NCBI RefSeq assembly: GCF_045278715.1
Contig: NZ_CP136420.1
Location: forward strand, 1,736,001 to 1,800,000
Direction of reading: 5' to 3'
Source of the DNA: Neomoorella carbonis
Lineage (GTDB): Bacteria > Bacillota > DSM-521 > Neomoorellales > Neomoorellaceae
DNA length: 64,000 nucleotides
Part shown: piece by piece, positions 35,243 through 43,268 of the stretch
How the letters are laid out: each line of letters starts with the position of its first letter
How positions within the stretch are numbered: position 1 is the stretch's first letter
The notes under the pieces: model-generated
Database searches by the model: none
Seen by the model: the letters and a program-made list of their open reading frames with translations, nothing else
What the model was told of the DNA's origin: nothing
Position numbers and translations under genes: made by a program

Positions 35243-36430
35243 CTATGCGTCAATACCTCCTGCCGCCCTGGATACCTCCCAGGCCGCCCGGGTATATTTA
35301 AACTGGGTGCTGGTCCGGTAAGTATCGTAAGCCAGGCGATAATCGTCAATCAGGTGCTCGGTAAAGGGCAGATCGCACTTCTCAAAGAACTTCTCCCAGC
35401 CGATCCTTTCCGCCCAGTCGCCGATACGCTCATATTTTCTGGCTTCAGCGGCATAAACTTCAATGATCTTCTTGACGGTGGCCACCACTTCCGGGAAGCG
35501 AGGGAAATTGTTGGGCAACCAGGGTACGATTACTTTGGAGAACTTGGGTTCGCTGATACGGTTGGATATCTTGCCGCCGGCCAGGACGGCTACCCCATCA
35601 CCAAGCTTATCGGCAATGGGCAGAGCGGGGCACATGGTATAGCAGTTGCCGCAGAACATGCAGCGTTCTTCTTTAATCTTAATCGTTTTCCTCCCGTCTT
35701 CCGTTTTTCCAGGCGACAGGGCTCCCACGGGACAGGCGGCTATGGCCAGGGGGATTTCGCAGATCGAGTCGATATTATCGTCCACAATGGGCGGTTTGCG
35801 GTGGACACCCAGCAAGGCGATATCCGAACAGTGCACGGCCCCGCACATGTTCAAGCAGCAGGCCACGGATATCCTGACGTGGGCCGGCAGGGTCATGCCG
35901 GTAAAGTAGTCCATGAGCTCGTCCATGATGGCCTTGACCATGGAGGAAGCGTCGGTAGCCGGAGTATGGCAGTGAATATAGCCCTGGGTATGGACAATAT
36001 TGGTCACCCCTGCACCTGTACCACCGATGGGGTATTTGTAACTCCCCGTGATATATTTCCGGCTTAAGAGGTCCTTTTTCAAAGCCTCTACCTTTTCATA
36101 GCTGGTGACCATGAATTCGATGTTATTGCGGGTGGTGAAACGGACATAACCGTCACAATATTTATCGGCAATATCGCAGATCTCACGGATATTTTCTGCC
36201 GTCATAAACCGGGCGCCGCCGCATCTTACGGTAAAAACCTTGTCTCCGGTTTCGGAAACATGGACCATTATGCCCGGCTCTAAGATGTCATGGTAAAGCC
36301 ATTTGCCATAATTCTTTTGAATGACCGGAGGGAAAAACTCCCAGAAATGCCGGGGGCCAATATCGGTAATCCTGTTTTCCGTCGGTTTCTCCGGATTGTA
36401 TTTACCAAGGCGCTCTTGAGATAAGGCCAT
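35243..36430 (-). CDS. dsrB: DsrB, beta subunit of dissimilatory sulfite reductase
   Basis: The 395-aa subunit carries the catalytic siroheme-[4Fe-4S] site through YIHC and CCLNMC, with Thr at the place of the first cysteine of the usual C-x5-C motif, as in known DsrB. A ferredoxin insert (CMFCGNCYTMCPALP and earlier CPVGAL) follows. The reaction is sulfite reduction, with the product handed to DsrC as trisulfide. ATG follows AAGGAGG, 15 nt after dsrA. Confidence 0.95.
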   Translation of the reverse strand: MALSQERLGKYNPEKPTENRITDIGPRHFWEFFPPVIQKNYGKWLYHDILEPGIMVHVSETGDKVFTVRCGGARFMTAENIREICDIADKYCDGYVRFTTRNNIEFMVTSYEKVEALKKDLLSRKYITGSYKYPIGGTGAGVTNIVHTQGYIHCHTPATDASSMVKAIMDELMDYFTGMTLPAHVRISVACCLNMCGAVHCSDIALLGVHRKPPIVDDNIDSICEIPLAIAACPVGALSPGKTEDGRKTIKIKEERCMFCGNCYTMCPALPIADKLGDGVAVLAGGKISNRISEPKFSKVIVPWLPNNFPRFPEVVATVKKIIEVYAAEARKYERIGDWAERIGWEKFFEKCDLPFTEHLIDDYRLAYDTYRTSTQFKYTRAAWEVSRAAGGIDA

Positions 36431-36445
36431 GTCGACAACCTCCTT

Positions 36446-37864
36446 TTATCGTTTATGCCGCAGCCGGTAATCTTTGATATCGCGCTTCCATCCGCCGGGC
36501 ACGTCTTCTTCCTTCCAGAATATATACGGGTTGGTACGCGGCATTTTAACCATCTGCGGAGCAGCCGGGACGCCGATAACCTCCAGGAACCTGGGCAGCC
36601 CTTTACGCTGGATCAGTTCGCCCAGGCGCTCGCGGTTCTTGCCTTCTTCAATCCACCAGTCCCAGACCTTCTCAAGCAGCTCTTTAATGCTGTCATAGGG
36701 CGGCTCGGCTTTCATAAAAGGTACGGTCAATACCGCCAGCTGGGCGCCCTCCAGGATCGGCGCCTTGGCCCCAAAGAGGACGCTGACGCCCGTGTCGACG
36801 CCGGGCCTTAAAGCCCTGGGCATGACATTGATGCAGTGCATGCAGCGGTTGCATTCCTGGTTATTGATTACCAGCTTGCCCTCCTCCATGGCCATACAGC
36901 CGGTCGGGCAGAGGTCAATAACTTCCTTCTGGATATCGAACTTACCCCAGTCGCGACCGCTGTGGGCGCCGCCATTGGGCTGAATTTCACCCCTGATATA
37001 AGCCTGGACTGCTTCCTGGTCGATGCGGATGTCGTCCCGCCAGGTACCAATCAAGGCCATGTCAGAACGGGCGATGGAAGCCACACAGCCGTTTGGACAG
37101 CCATCAATCTTAATCTTGAATTTATAAGGGAAGGCCGGACGGTGCAGCTCATCCTGGTAATGGGTGGTCAACTCATAGCACAAATCCTGGGTATCGATGC
37201 AGGCGAATTCGCAGCGGGCCTTGCCGATACAGCAGGAAGGCGTGCGCAGGTTCGAGCCCGAGCCGCCGAGATCCTGGTCCAGTTCATGGGTCAGGTCATA
37301 AAAGAGGGGCTCTAACTGTTCGGTGGTGGTGCCCAGTAAGATGATATCCCCAGTGGACCCGTGCATGTTGAATATGCCGCTGCCCCGGAACTCCCAGAGA
37401 TCGGCAAGAGCCCGCAGGAAGTCAGTTTTGTAAAACTTGCTGGCCGGCTGGTTGACGCGCAGGGTGTGGAAATGGGCGACGGAAGGATATTTTTCGGGAA
37501 CATCGGAGTAGCGCCCGATAACGCCGCCGCCATAACCAAAGACGCCGACAATGCCGCCGTGTTTCCAGTGGGTTTCCCCGTCGGCAAAAGATAATTCCAA
37601 TTGACCAAGCAAGTCGTCCACTACGTCCTGGTCAATCATCATACGGTCTTTAGGTAGTTTCTTGCGGCGCAGGGCCTCCCGTTTGGCGTCGGCGACAAAG
37701 CTGGGCCAAGGCCCCTTCTCCAGCTCTTCTAACATAGGAATGTCATGTTTGATTTTGAAATCCTTAAGCTCTTCTTCCGAGTAGTTATGCAGCTCTTCGT
37801 CCGTATAAATGCGTAACTCTTCATACTTCAGTTCTTTTTGCGGCCGTTTGGGTTTAAAATCCAT
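36446..37864 (-). CDS. dsrA: DsrA, alpha subunit of dissimilatory sulfite reductase
   Basis: The 472-aa protein shows the siroheme-cluster cysteines in SCCIGKARC (C-x5-C) and GCPNGC (C-x3-C), and a ferredoxin insert (CPTGCMAME, CNRCMHCINVMP). The length fits reductive bacterial DsrA (~410-480 aa). With dsrB and dsrD it forms the classical operon, preceded by a ~320-nt leader and a SigH-like element. AAGGGGG lies before the ATG. Confidence 0.95.
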   Translation of the reverse strand: MDFKPKRPQKELKYEELRIYTDEELHNYSEEELKDFKIKHDIPMLEELEKGPWPSFVADAKREALRRKKLPKDRMMIDQDVVDDLLGQLELSFADGETHWKHGGIVGVFGYGGGVIGRYSDVPEKYPSVAHFHTLRVNQPASKFYKTDFLRALADLWEFRGSGIFNMHGSTGDIILLGTTTEQLEPLFYDLTHELDQDLGGSGSNLRTPSCCIGKARCEFACIDTQDLCYELTTHYQDELHRPAFPYKFKIKIDGCPNGCVASIARSDMALIGTWRDDIRIDQEAVQAYIRGEIQPNGGAHSGRDWGKFDIQKEVIDLCPTGCMAMEEGKLVINNQECNRCMHCINVMPRALRPGVDTGVSVLFGAKAPILEGAQLAVLTVPFMKAEPPYDSIKELLEKVWDWWIEEGKNRERLGELIQRKGLPRFLEVIGVPAAPQMVKMPRTNPYIFWKEEDVPGGWKRDIKDYRLRHKR

Positions 37865-38183
37865 TAACGGTACCCCCTTTATTGGTTTGTTGCCATCCTC
37901 GCCCGCCGCGGAAGCCGGCTTTAAGTAGGAACAATACTAATTGGCTGGGATCTAACTTCGCCTCCTTCCTGGCAATGCATTCGATAGAACTCGAGGGGGC
38001 AAAGTGTTAATTATATCGTTAGCGTTCCCCCGCCGGGACTGCAAAGAATAGTTAACACTATCACTTCCGAGCGTTTTTACAATCGTCGCATGGATACTCC
38101 TCCTGCCGTAGCTTTGCCCCTTTCTTCACAAAAGTACTAAACTCCTCTGTAGCTGAAGGAACTGCTTTTGCTATTTATAAATT

Positions 38184-38212
38184 TAGTTCGCTATTTCTCT
38201 TAAAATTCCTGC
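38184..38212 (-). promoter_or_regulatory. SigH-like promoter of dsrABD
   Basis: On the minus strand GCAGGAA, exactly 15 nt, CGAACTA, within a 33-nt block identical to the one before the dsrKJOPM operon. The dsrA start is ~320 nt downstream. Confidence 0.65.
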
Positions 38213-38251
38213 TGCCGGCCGAATTTTTTTCTTCATTCCTAACCAGAAGCA

Positions 38252-38276
38252 AAAACGGCAGGCTAAAAGCCTGCCG
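38252..38276 (-). terminator. Intrinsic terminator after selD
   Basis: On the minus strand a 9-bp stem (CGGCAGGCT at 38256-38264 with AGCCTGCCG at 38268-38276) is followed by a T-run. It ends the long operon that starts at dsrM2. Confidence 0.85.
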
Positions 38277-38395
38277 CCAGGTATTAACACGCTATAACTC
38301 TCGCAAGTTTGGTTAGTTCGGCTTTACCCTGGACCCACACGGTGATGACTACTTTCCTATTTATCGCCAGGGATGGGGTTCCCATAACGTGCAGA

Positions 38396-39475
38396 TTATG
38401 TCAAGACCGTTATCTGGCCCGGCCCGGCTTCCACTTCCCCGACAATCCTGGCCGCCGTGACGCCGCGCTCCATTAAAGCCGCCATCAGGTCCCCCGCCTT
38501 ATCTGCAGCTACGGCAATTAACAATCCACCGGATGTCTGGGGATCGTAGAGAATGTCCTGAAGTGCTTCCGGTACGCCGGGGGCTATCCTTACATCCTTT
38601 TCAACATAATGGCGGTTATTATAGGCACCGCCAGGCACCAGTCCCATCGCGGCAAATTCCCTGGCCCGCGGTAAAACCGGGATGGCATGAGCATGTAAAA
38701 CCAGGTTAACACCGCTACCCCGGGCCATTTCCAGGCCATGTCCCAGGAGGCCAAAACCGGTAATATCGGTGCAGGCGTGGACCCCGACAGCCACCATGGC
38801 CGCCGCAGCTTCCCGGTTCAGGGTGGCCATCCAGCGGCTGACCTCTTGCTCCACTTCCGGCGTAGCCATTTCCGCTTTAATGGCGGTAGTAATAATTCCC
38901 GTACCCAGGGGCTTGGTGAGAATTAGTTTATCCCCCGGCCGGGCACCACAGTTGGTAACTATCCTGTCAGGGTGGACAACGCCGGTTACAGCCAGCCCGT
39001 ACTTGGGTTCCTCATCGTCAATGCTGTGGCCGCCTACCAGGACGGCCCCGGCCTCCAACACCTTGTCGGCCCCGCCCCGCAGGATCTCCCCCAGGACGGC
39101 AATATCCACCTTTTTGCTGGGGAAGGCTACGATATTCATGGCCGTAAGGGGTGTACCGCCCATGGCATAGACGTCGCTCAGAGCATTGGCCGCAGCTATC
39201 TGGCCGTAGAGATAAGGGTCGTCGACAATGGGCGTAAAAAAGTCAATGGTCTGGATAATGGCAAGGTCGCCCGTTAAGCGGTAAACGCCGGCGTCGTCGA
39301 CGCTATTCATTCCCACCAGGAGGTTGGGATCATCCATCACTGGCAGGTACTGCAGTACTTGATTCAGGGTCCCCGGACCCATCTTGGCCGCTCACCCGGA
39401 ACTGCAGGAAAGCTGGGTCAACTTGGGATTTTCTATCCTGGGGCTCAACCCGCAAGCGTTGTCAGCTTGTCCCAT
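38396..39475 (-). CDS. selD: Selenide, water dikinase (selenophosphate synthetase), selenocysteine form
   Basis: SelD makes selenophosphate from selenide and ATP. The full gene starts at ATG 39475 (AGGAGGG upstream) and reads through an in-frame TGA at 39394-39392, giving CSSG-U-AAKMGPGTL. U (residue 28) aligns with the catalytic Cys17 of E. coli SelD and the Lys three residues on aligns with Lys20. Without decoding the TGA the remaining frame would lack both. A hairpin right after TGA could be the SECIS. The ATP-binding core (DDAGVYRL, GGHSIDDEEPKYGLAVTG) is intact. It is last in the dsrM2-to-selD gene run. Confidence 0.93.
39365..39394 (-). promoter_or_regulatory. Probable bacterial SECIS element in selD
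   Basis: Starting 12 nt after the UGA (39394-39392), GGGUCCGGGGACCC (39380-39367) forms a short GC stem with a small G-rich loop. Position and size suit a bacterial SECIS for SelB, but the loop does not fully match the E. coli fdhF type. Confidence 0.55.
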
Positions 39476-39611
39476 TATTTCGCCCTCCTTTCTTCTCTTA
39501 TTTTACCAGCTTTCAGACGTGCCATGTATGACAAAAAGGCATAATAAAAAGGCCCTTATGGGCGCAGTACGGTGATAATATTCAAGATTAGGGGGAAAGC
39601 AAAGTGGACAC

Positions 39612-39848
39612 CTATACTCCGGAACCTTTTTTACGGATCAGGTAGGAGTAATAATCGTCCCTTATTTCTTTCCTGACAATGGTATGACCGGCCTGCTGGC
39701 ACCAGGCCGGTATATCGAATTCTGAGGCCAGGTCATCTACCCATACTTCCAGCATATCCCCTGGTTTAAGTTTTTGCATCTTTCTGGCCGTGGCCATCAA
39801 CGGGCCGGTACAGTTCATACCCCGGCAATCAAGTACTTTCCGGGCCAC
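39612..39848 (-). CDS. TusA-like sulfur carrier protein
   Basis: The 78-aa protein has the TusA/YedF/SirA fold: LDCRGMNCTGPLMATARKM, with Cys in the place of the sulfur-carrying cysteine (usually CPxP), then GDMLEVWVDD. TusA proteins carry persulfide to DsrEFH or molybdoenzymes, and YedF relatives sit with SelD in selenium users. Here either a dsr-linked sulfur relay or a selenium role is possible. The start is GTG (39848), overlapping the regulator's stop codon. Confidence 0.8.
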   Translation of the reverse strand: MARKVLDCRGMNCTGPLMATARKMQKLKPGDMLEVWVDDLASEFDIPAWCQQAGHTIVRKEIRDDYYSYLIRKKGSGV

Positions 39849-40750
39849 TAAACCTCTTCCTCCCGTGAATTGCCCTGCAGGAGCCTGATGAGGTTAAGCA
39901 CAAGGTTGCGCTCTTCCTCTGTACTGCGGCTCACAAAACGACGTATTTCTTGATACTGGTCTTCGGTAGCCGCACTTAAAGGGCGCCGGTTTTCGTTCAA
40001 TGAATGCAGGAAAGCGAGGAGACCCCGGATCTCCATTTCGCCCCAGTCGGCCAGGGCGCGGACAACTTCCTGGAGAACCGGGCGCCGCAGGGCCTCCCGG
40101 ATGTCAGCCGGCAGGCGATAACCCAGGTATAAATCTTCCTCGTCTTCTTCCATGAGGAAGTAGCAGGTTGATACTCCCAGGGCTTCGGCCAGGCTGCTTA
40201 AAGTTGCCAGGGAAGGCTGGATGCGGTCCGTTTCGATCTGGCCGATAAGGCTGTGGGAAATGCCTACCTGCTGGGCCAGTTCCTTCTGGGTCAGGCCCAT
40301 CTTTTCCCGCAGGCGCTTTAATTTATTACCCAGGGTATCTTCCTGGCTTGAACGTAAAAGGGAGCTGGGCGAAACCTCCAGGACGGCAGCCAGTTTCTCT
40401 AAAGTTTTTAAGGAAGCCGTCGAACGCGAGCGCTCGATTTCGCTGATATGGGCCAGGGAGACGCCGGAACGGCGGCTTAATTCGCTTAAGGTTATCCCCT
40501 TCTGCTCTCGCAGGCGCCGTAACCTGGCCCCCACGGTATTTTTATCCTTATTCCCATTTTCCTCTGTAAAGTAACTAATATCAACCCCGAAAATACCGGC
40601 TACTTCTGCCAGGGTGGCCATGGAGAGACGCCTGGTCCCCTTTTCTACCTCGGCCATACAGTCCGGGGCAATATCCAACCGGTCGGCCAGCTCTTCCAGG
40701 GATATGCCCCGCTCTTCCCTTAACTTCTTTAACCTTTCCCCTATCGTCAT
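39848..40750 (-). CDS. Triple XRE-type helix-turn-helix regulator
   Basis: The 300-aa protein has three Cro/CI-type HTH domains in tandem (about residues 3-63, 74-134 and 143-203), each of the GERLKKLREERGISLEELA type, then a helical C-terminal domain (~210-300). Most regulators of this class have one HTH, so this one could bridge several sites. It is encoded between the siroheme amidase and TusA genes, so it may regulate this operon. Function not known. Confidence 0.85.
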   Translation of the reverse strand: MTIGERLKKLREERGISLEELADRLDIAPDCMAEVEKGTRRLSMATLAEVAGIFGVDISYFTEENGNKDKNTVGARLRRLREQKGITLSELSRRSGVSLAHISEIERSRSTASLKTLEKLAAVLEVSPSSLLRSSQEDTLGNKLKRLREKMGLTQKELAQQVGISHSLIGQIETDRIQPSLATLSSLAEALGVSTCYFLMEEDEEDLYLGYRLPADIREALRRPVLQEVVRALADWGEMEIRGLLAFLHSLNENRRPLSAATEDQYQEIRRFVSRSTEEERNLVLNLIRLLQGNSREEEV

Positions 40751-40796
40751 CCAAATGCCCCTCCTTATTTCCCTCGCAATGCTTCCGCTTCGTTTT

Positions 40797-42152
40797 TTAC
40801 CTGCTACCTGATGCCAAGCCTACCAGATTGGCGGCCCACTCAGGGTGGGTGGGAGCATAGAGATGGTTGTATCCGGCCAGAACCTTGTTATAAAGGATGC
40901 CGTCCACCCGGCCGTCAATACCAAAGCCGCGCCGAACCCGGTAAAGAAAACCCACGGCCTGGCGGTCCAAATTTATTACCCGGGAATGATGAAACTCATG
41001 ACCTTTAATGAAGGTGCCCCGGTCAAAGAAGGGACTTTCTCCTTCCACCAGCATGTTTGTATAGCCGTGTCCCTGGGGCCGGGAGGACATGGTAACATCA
41101 AAGGGTAATGCGCCGCTCATTTCATACCAGCGTCCCTGGTAATTAAGGCGCCTGGCCAGGTACATCAGCCCGCCACACTCAGCATACACGGGCATACCTT
41201 CACCTATGGCCCTTTTTACTGCCTGGCGCAGAGATACGTTGGCCTCCAGCCGGGCGGCAAAAATTTCGGGAAAGCCGCCCCCTATATACAGCCCGTCAAT
41301 GGCCGGGAGCTTTTCATCCTCCAGGCTATTCACAGGCACCACTTCCGCGCCGGCCTGCTCCAGGGCTTCCAGGTTTTCCGGATAATAAAAGGTAAAGGCG
41401 CGATCGTGAAAAATACCCAGGCGTACCCGCGGTAAAGGCGGCCGCTGCCGCTCCGGGCCGGGAGGTAGGTCCGGAACCTGGCTGGCAATGGCCAGCAGGG
41501 TGTCCAGGTCAACGTTCGCAGCTATGGCCGCCCCTGTGGCGGCCAGGGCGGCATGGATGCTTTCGTTTTCTGCGGCCGGGATCAGCCCCAGGTGGCGGTC
41601 AGGTATAACAAAATCCCTTTTTTTAGACAGGGCTCCCAGTACGGGTAAGCCGGTATAGTGTTCAATGGAACGCCGCAACATGTCTTCATGGCGGGGGCGG
41701 GCTACCTGGTTTAAAATAACACCCGCTATTTTTACCCGGGGATCAAAATTTTGAAAACCCTGCACCATGGCTGCCGCACTCCTGGTCATGCGGGCGGCAT
41801 CTATAACTAAAACAACCGGGCATTTAAGGGTATGGGCAATGGCCGCCGTGCTGTTGCTCCCTTCCAGGTCCAGGCCGTCGAAGAGCCCCATGGCCCCTTC
41901 TATTAAACCCAGATCGGCACCCCGGCAGCTGGCGCTGAAATGCTGCTCCAGCTTTTCCGGCGGGAGAAAATATAAATCCAGGTTGCGGCAGGGACGGCCG
42001 GCGGCCAGGGTCAGCCAGCTGGGGTCGATGAAATCCGGCCCTTTTTTAAAGGGCTGCACCACCAGCCCCCTTTGCCGCAAAGCAACAATTAACCCCAGGG
42101 TAATGGTTGTTTTGCCCGACCGCCCGTGGGGCGCGGCTATTACCAGGCGCAC
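40797..42152 (-). CDS. dsrN: CbiA-family siroheme amidase (DsrN-like)
   Basis: The 451-aa ATP-dependent amidase has a P-loop HGRSGKTTITLGL, the EGAMGLFDG motif, and a C-terminal class I glutaminase domain with nucleophile Cys in YAECGGLMYLA and GHEFHHS. CbiA forms cobyrinate a,c-diamide; its relative DsrN amidates siroheme for DsrAB. The position just after dsrB2 favours the siroheme role over cobalamin; both are chemically possible. The start is GTG 42152, with GGGAAGGGAGG upstream; a longer frame would overlap dsrB2. Confidence 0.8.
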   Translation of the reverse strand: MRLVIAAPHGRSGKTTITLGLIVALRQRGLVVQPFKKGPDFIDPSWLTLAAGRPCRNLDLYFLPPEKLEQHFSASCRGADLGLIEGAMGLFDGLDLEGSNSTAAIAHTLKCPVVLVIDAARMTRSAAAMVQGFQNFDPRVKIAGVILNQVARPRHEDMLRRSIEHYTGLPVLGALSKKRDFVIPDRHLGLIPAAENESIHAALAATGAAIAANVDLDTLLAIASQVPDLPPGPERQRPPLPRVRLGIFHDRAFTFYYPENLEALEQAGAEVVPVNSLEDEKLPAIDGLYIGGGFPEIFAARLEANVSLRQAVKRAIGEGMPVYAECGGLMYLARRLNYQGRWYEMSGALPFDVTMSSRPQGHGYTNMLVEGESPFFDRGTFIKGHEFHHSRVINLDRQAVGFLYRVRRGFGIDGRVDGILYNKVLAGYNHLYAPTHPEWAANLVGLASGSR

Positions 42153-42169
42153 GCCTCCCTTCCCTCCCC

Positions 42170-43243
42170 CTAATAGCGAAAATGCAGGTCGCGGCGGAAA
42201 TTTGTTTGGGGGAACCGTTTGTCTCCCAGTTCCTCGACTGCATCGGCGCCTATGGTTGCTAAAAAACTGCTCCAACCTATACGTTCGATAAACCCGGCCA
42301 GCCTTTCGCCCGGTTTCCCTGCCCTGCGCCAGTAGTTGATGATGTTCTCAAGGCGGTCAATAATGGCCTTATATTCCAGGGGCCGGGCCGGTATCCGGGA
42401 AAAGACGACAGCCGCCATTTCGGGCCCTTTGTAGCTATTGCCGCCGTGACCTCCTACGGCAATGGCCGCGTAGCTTCTTTTCTTCAAGCTAATACCTTCA
42501 GGGGCCACCTGGACACAGGAAGTGCAACGCACGCAACGATCAGCATCAATGGTTACCAAAGTCCCCTTTTCAGCTTGCCGGGCCCGGATGGCTCCCGTGG
42601 GACACCAGGATACCAGAAGGCCAATGTCGATATTGGCGGCCAGGAAGCGGGCCGCATCAACTTCGGGTACGGACTCATACAGGCCTAAAATACCAATATC
42701 GGCTTCCACGCCGCCGCCGCACTGGTTGGGACAACCACCAATAGAAATCTTTAAAGGAGCCGGCAGTTCTTGTTGTAAAAAGTCCCGGTAAAAGTAATCA
42801 GTTATCGCCTTGGCAATACTGGGGGCATCAACGGCGGCATTCTGGCAGTGGACAAAGGAGGTACAGCATTTTACCTGGTGCAGGGACTTGCCCGTACCTC
42901 CTGCCGGAAAACCGGCGGCCTGCAATTCGGCCAGGAATTTTTCTAGTTTTTCGGGCCTGACACCTACAAACTCAAATCCCTGGCGGCTCGTCCGGCGGCC
43001 GGTTAAAGCATACTCCCGGATCCAGCGTGCCAGCTGCCGCAAGGTGGTAGCGCTTAAGAGACCGTTGGGGGGCAACAGGATGCGTACGGTTAACAGTGTG
43101 CTGCCATCTGCCGCCAGGTGACGGATAACGCCTGGTTGTACCAGTTCATGCCATACCCAGCTGCCCTGGCGGGCCAGCAACCCGGCGGGTATTTCCCGGC
43201 GGTAGTCGGGCATAATACCGGCCGGCAGATCCGATGCGTTCAC
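42170..43243 (-). CDS. Second DsrB-like sulfite reductase subunit (alternative DsrB)
   Basis: The ~357-aa protein is a siroheme sulfite reductase of the DsrB type. The cluster motifs read KCCTSFVHC (C-x5-C) and GGCPNQC (C-x3-C). This is a complete generic site, unlike the T...C / CC-x3-C layout of the first DsrB. The ferredoxin insert CVRCTSCVQVAP lacks the usual fourth Cys-Pro. The start is likely GTG 43243 with AAAGGAGG. An ATG 36 nt earlier has no ribosome site. It lies 26 nt after dsrA2. The substrate may be sulfite or another sulfur species. Confidence 0.85.
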   Translation of the reverse strand: MNASDLPAGIMPDYRREIPAGLLARQGSWVWHELVQPGVIRHLAADGSTLLTVRILLPPNGLLSATTLRQLARWIREYALTGRRTSRQGFEFVGVRPEKLEKFLAELQAAGFPAGGTGKSLHQVKCCTSFVHCQNAAVDAPSIAKAITDYFYRDFLQQELPAPLKISIGGCPNQCGGGVEADIGILGLYESVPEVDAARFLAANIDIGLLVSWCPTGAIRARQAEKGTLVTIDADRCVRCTSCVQVAPEGISLKKRSYAAIAVGGHGGNSYKGPEMAAVVFSRIPARPLEYKAIIDRLENIINYWRRAGKPGERLAGFIERIGWSSFLATIGADAVEELGDKRFPQTNFRRDLHFRY

Positions 43244-43268
43244 CCCGTCAGCCTCCTTTAGATACGGT

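Larger units (their letters stand above)
37865..38395. other. Intergenic region (531 nt) between dsrA and selD
   Basis: It contains the selD terminator (38256-38276), the SigH-like element (38184-38212) and a long dsrA leader. In the leader an 8-bp inverted repeat AGTGTTAA (38003-38010) / TTAACACT (38052-38059) brackets ATCGTTAG. These could be operator sites for a redox- or sulfur-responsive regulator. I see no gene. Confidence 0.6.

Noticed and set aside
35153..36067. A 304-codon plus-strand frame opposite dsrB and dsrD
   Set aside because: Antisense shadow; dsrB and dsrD are unmistakable.
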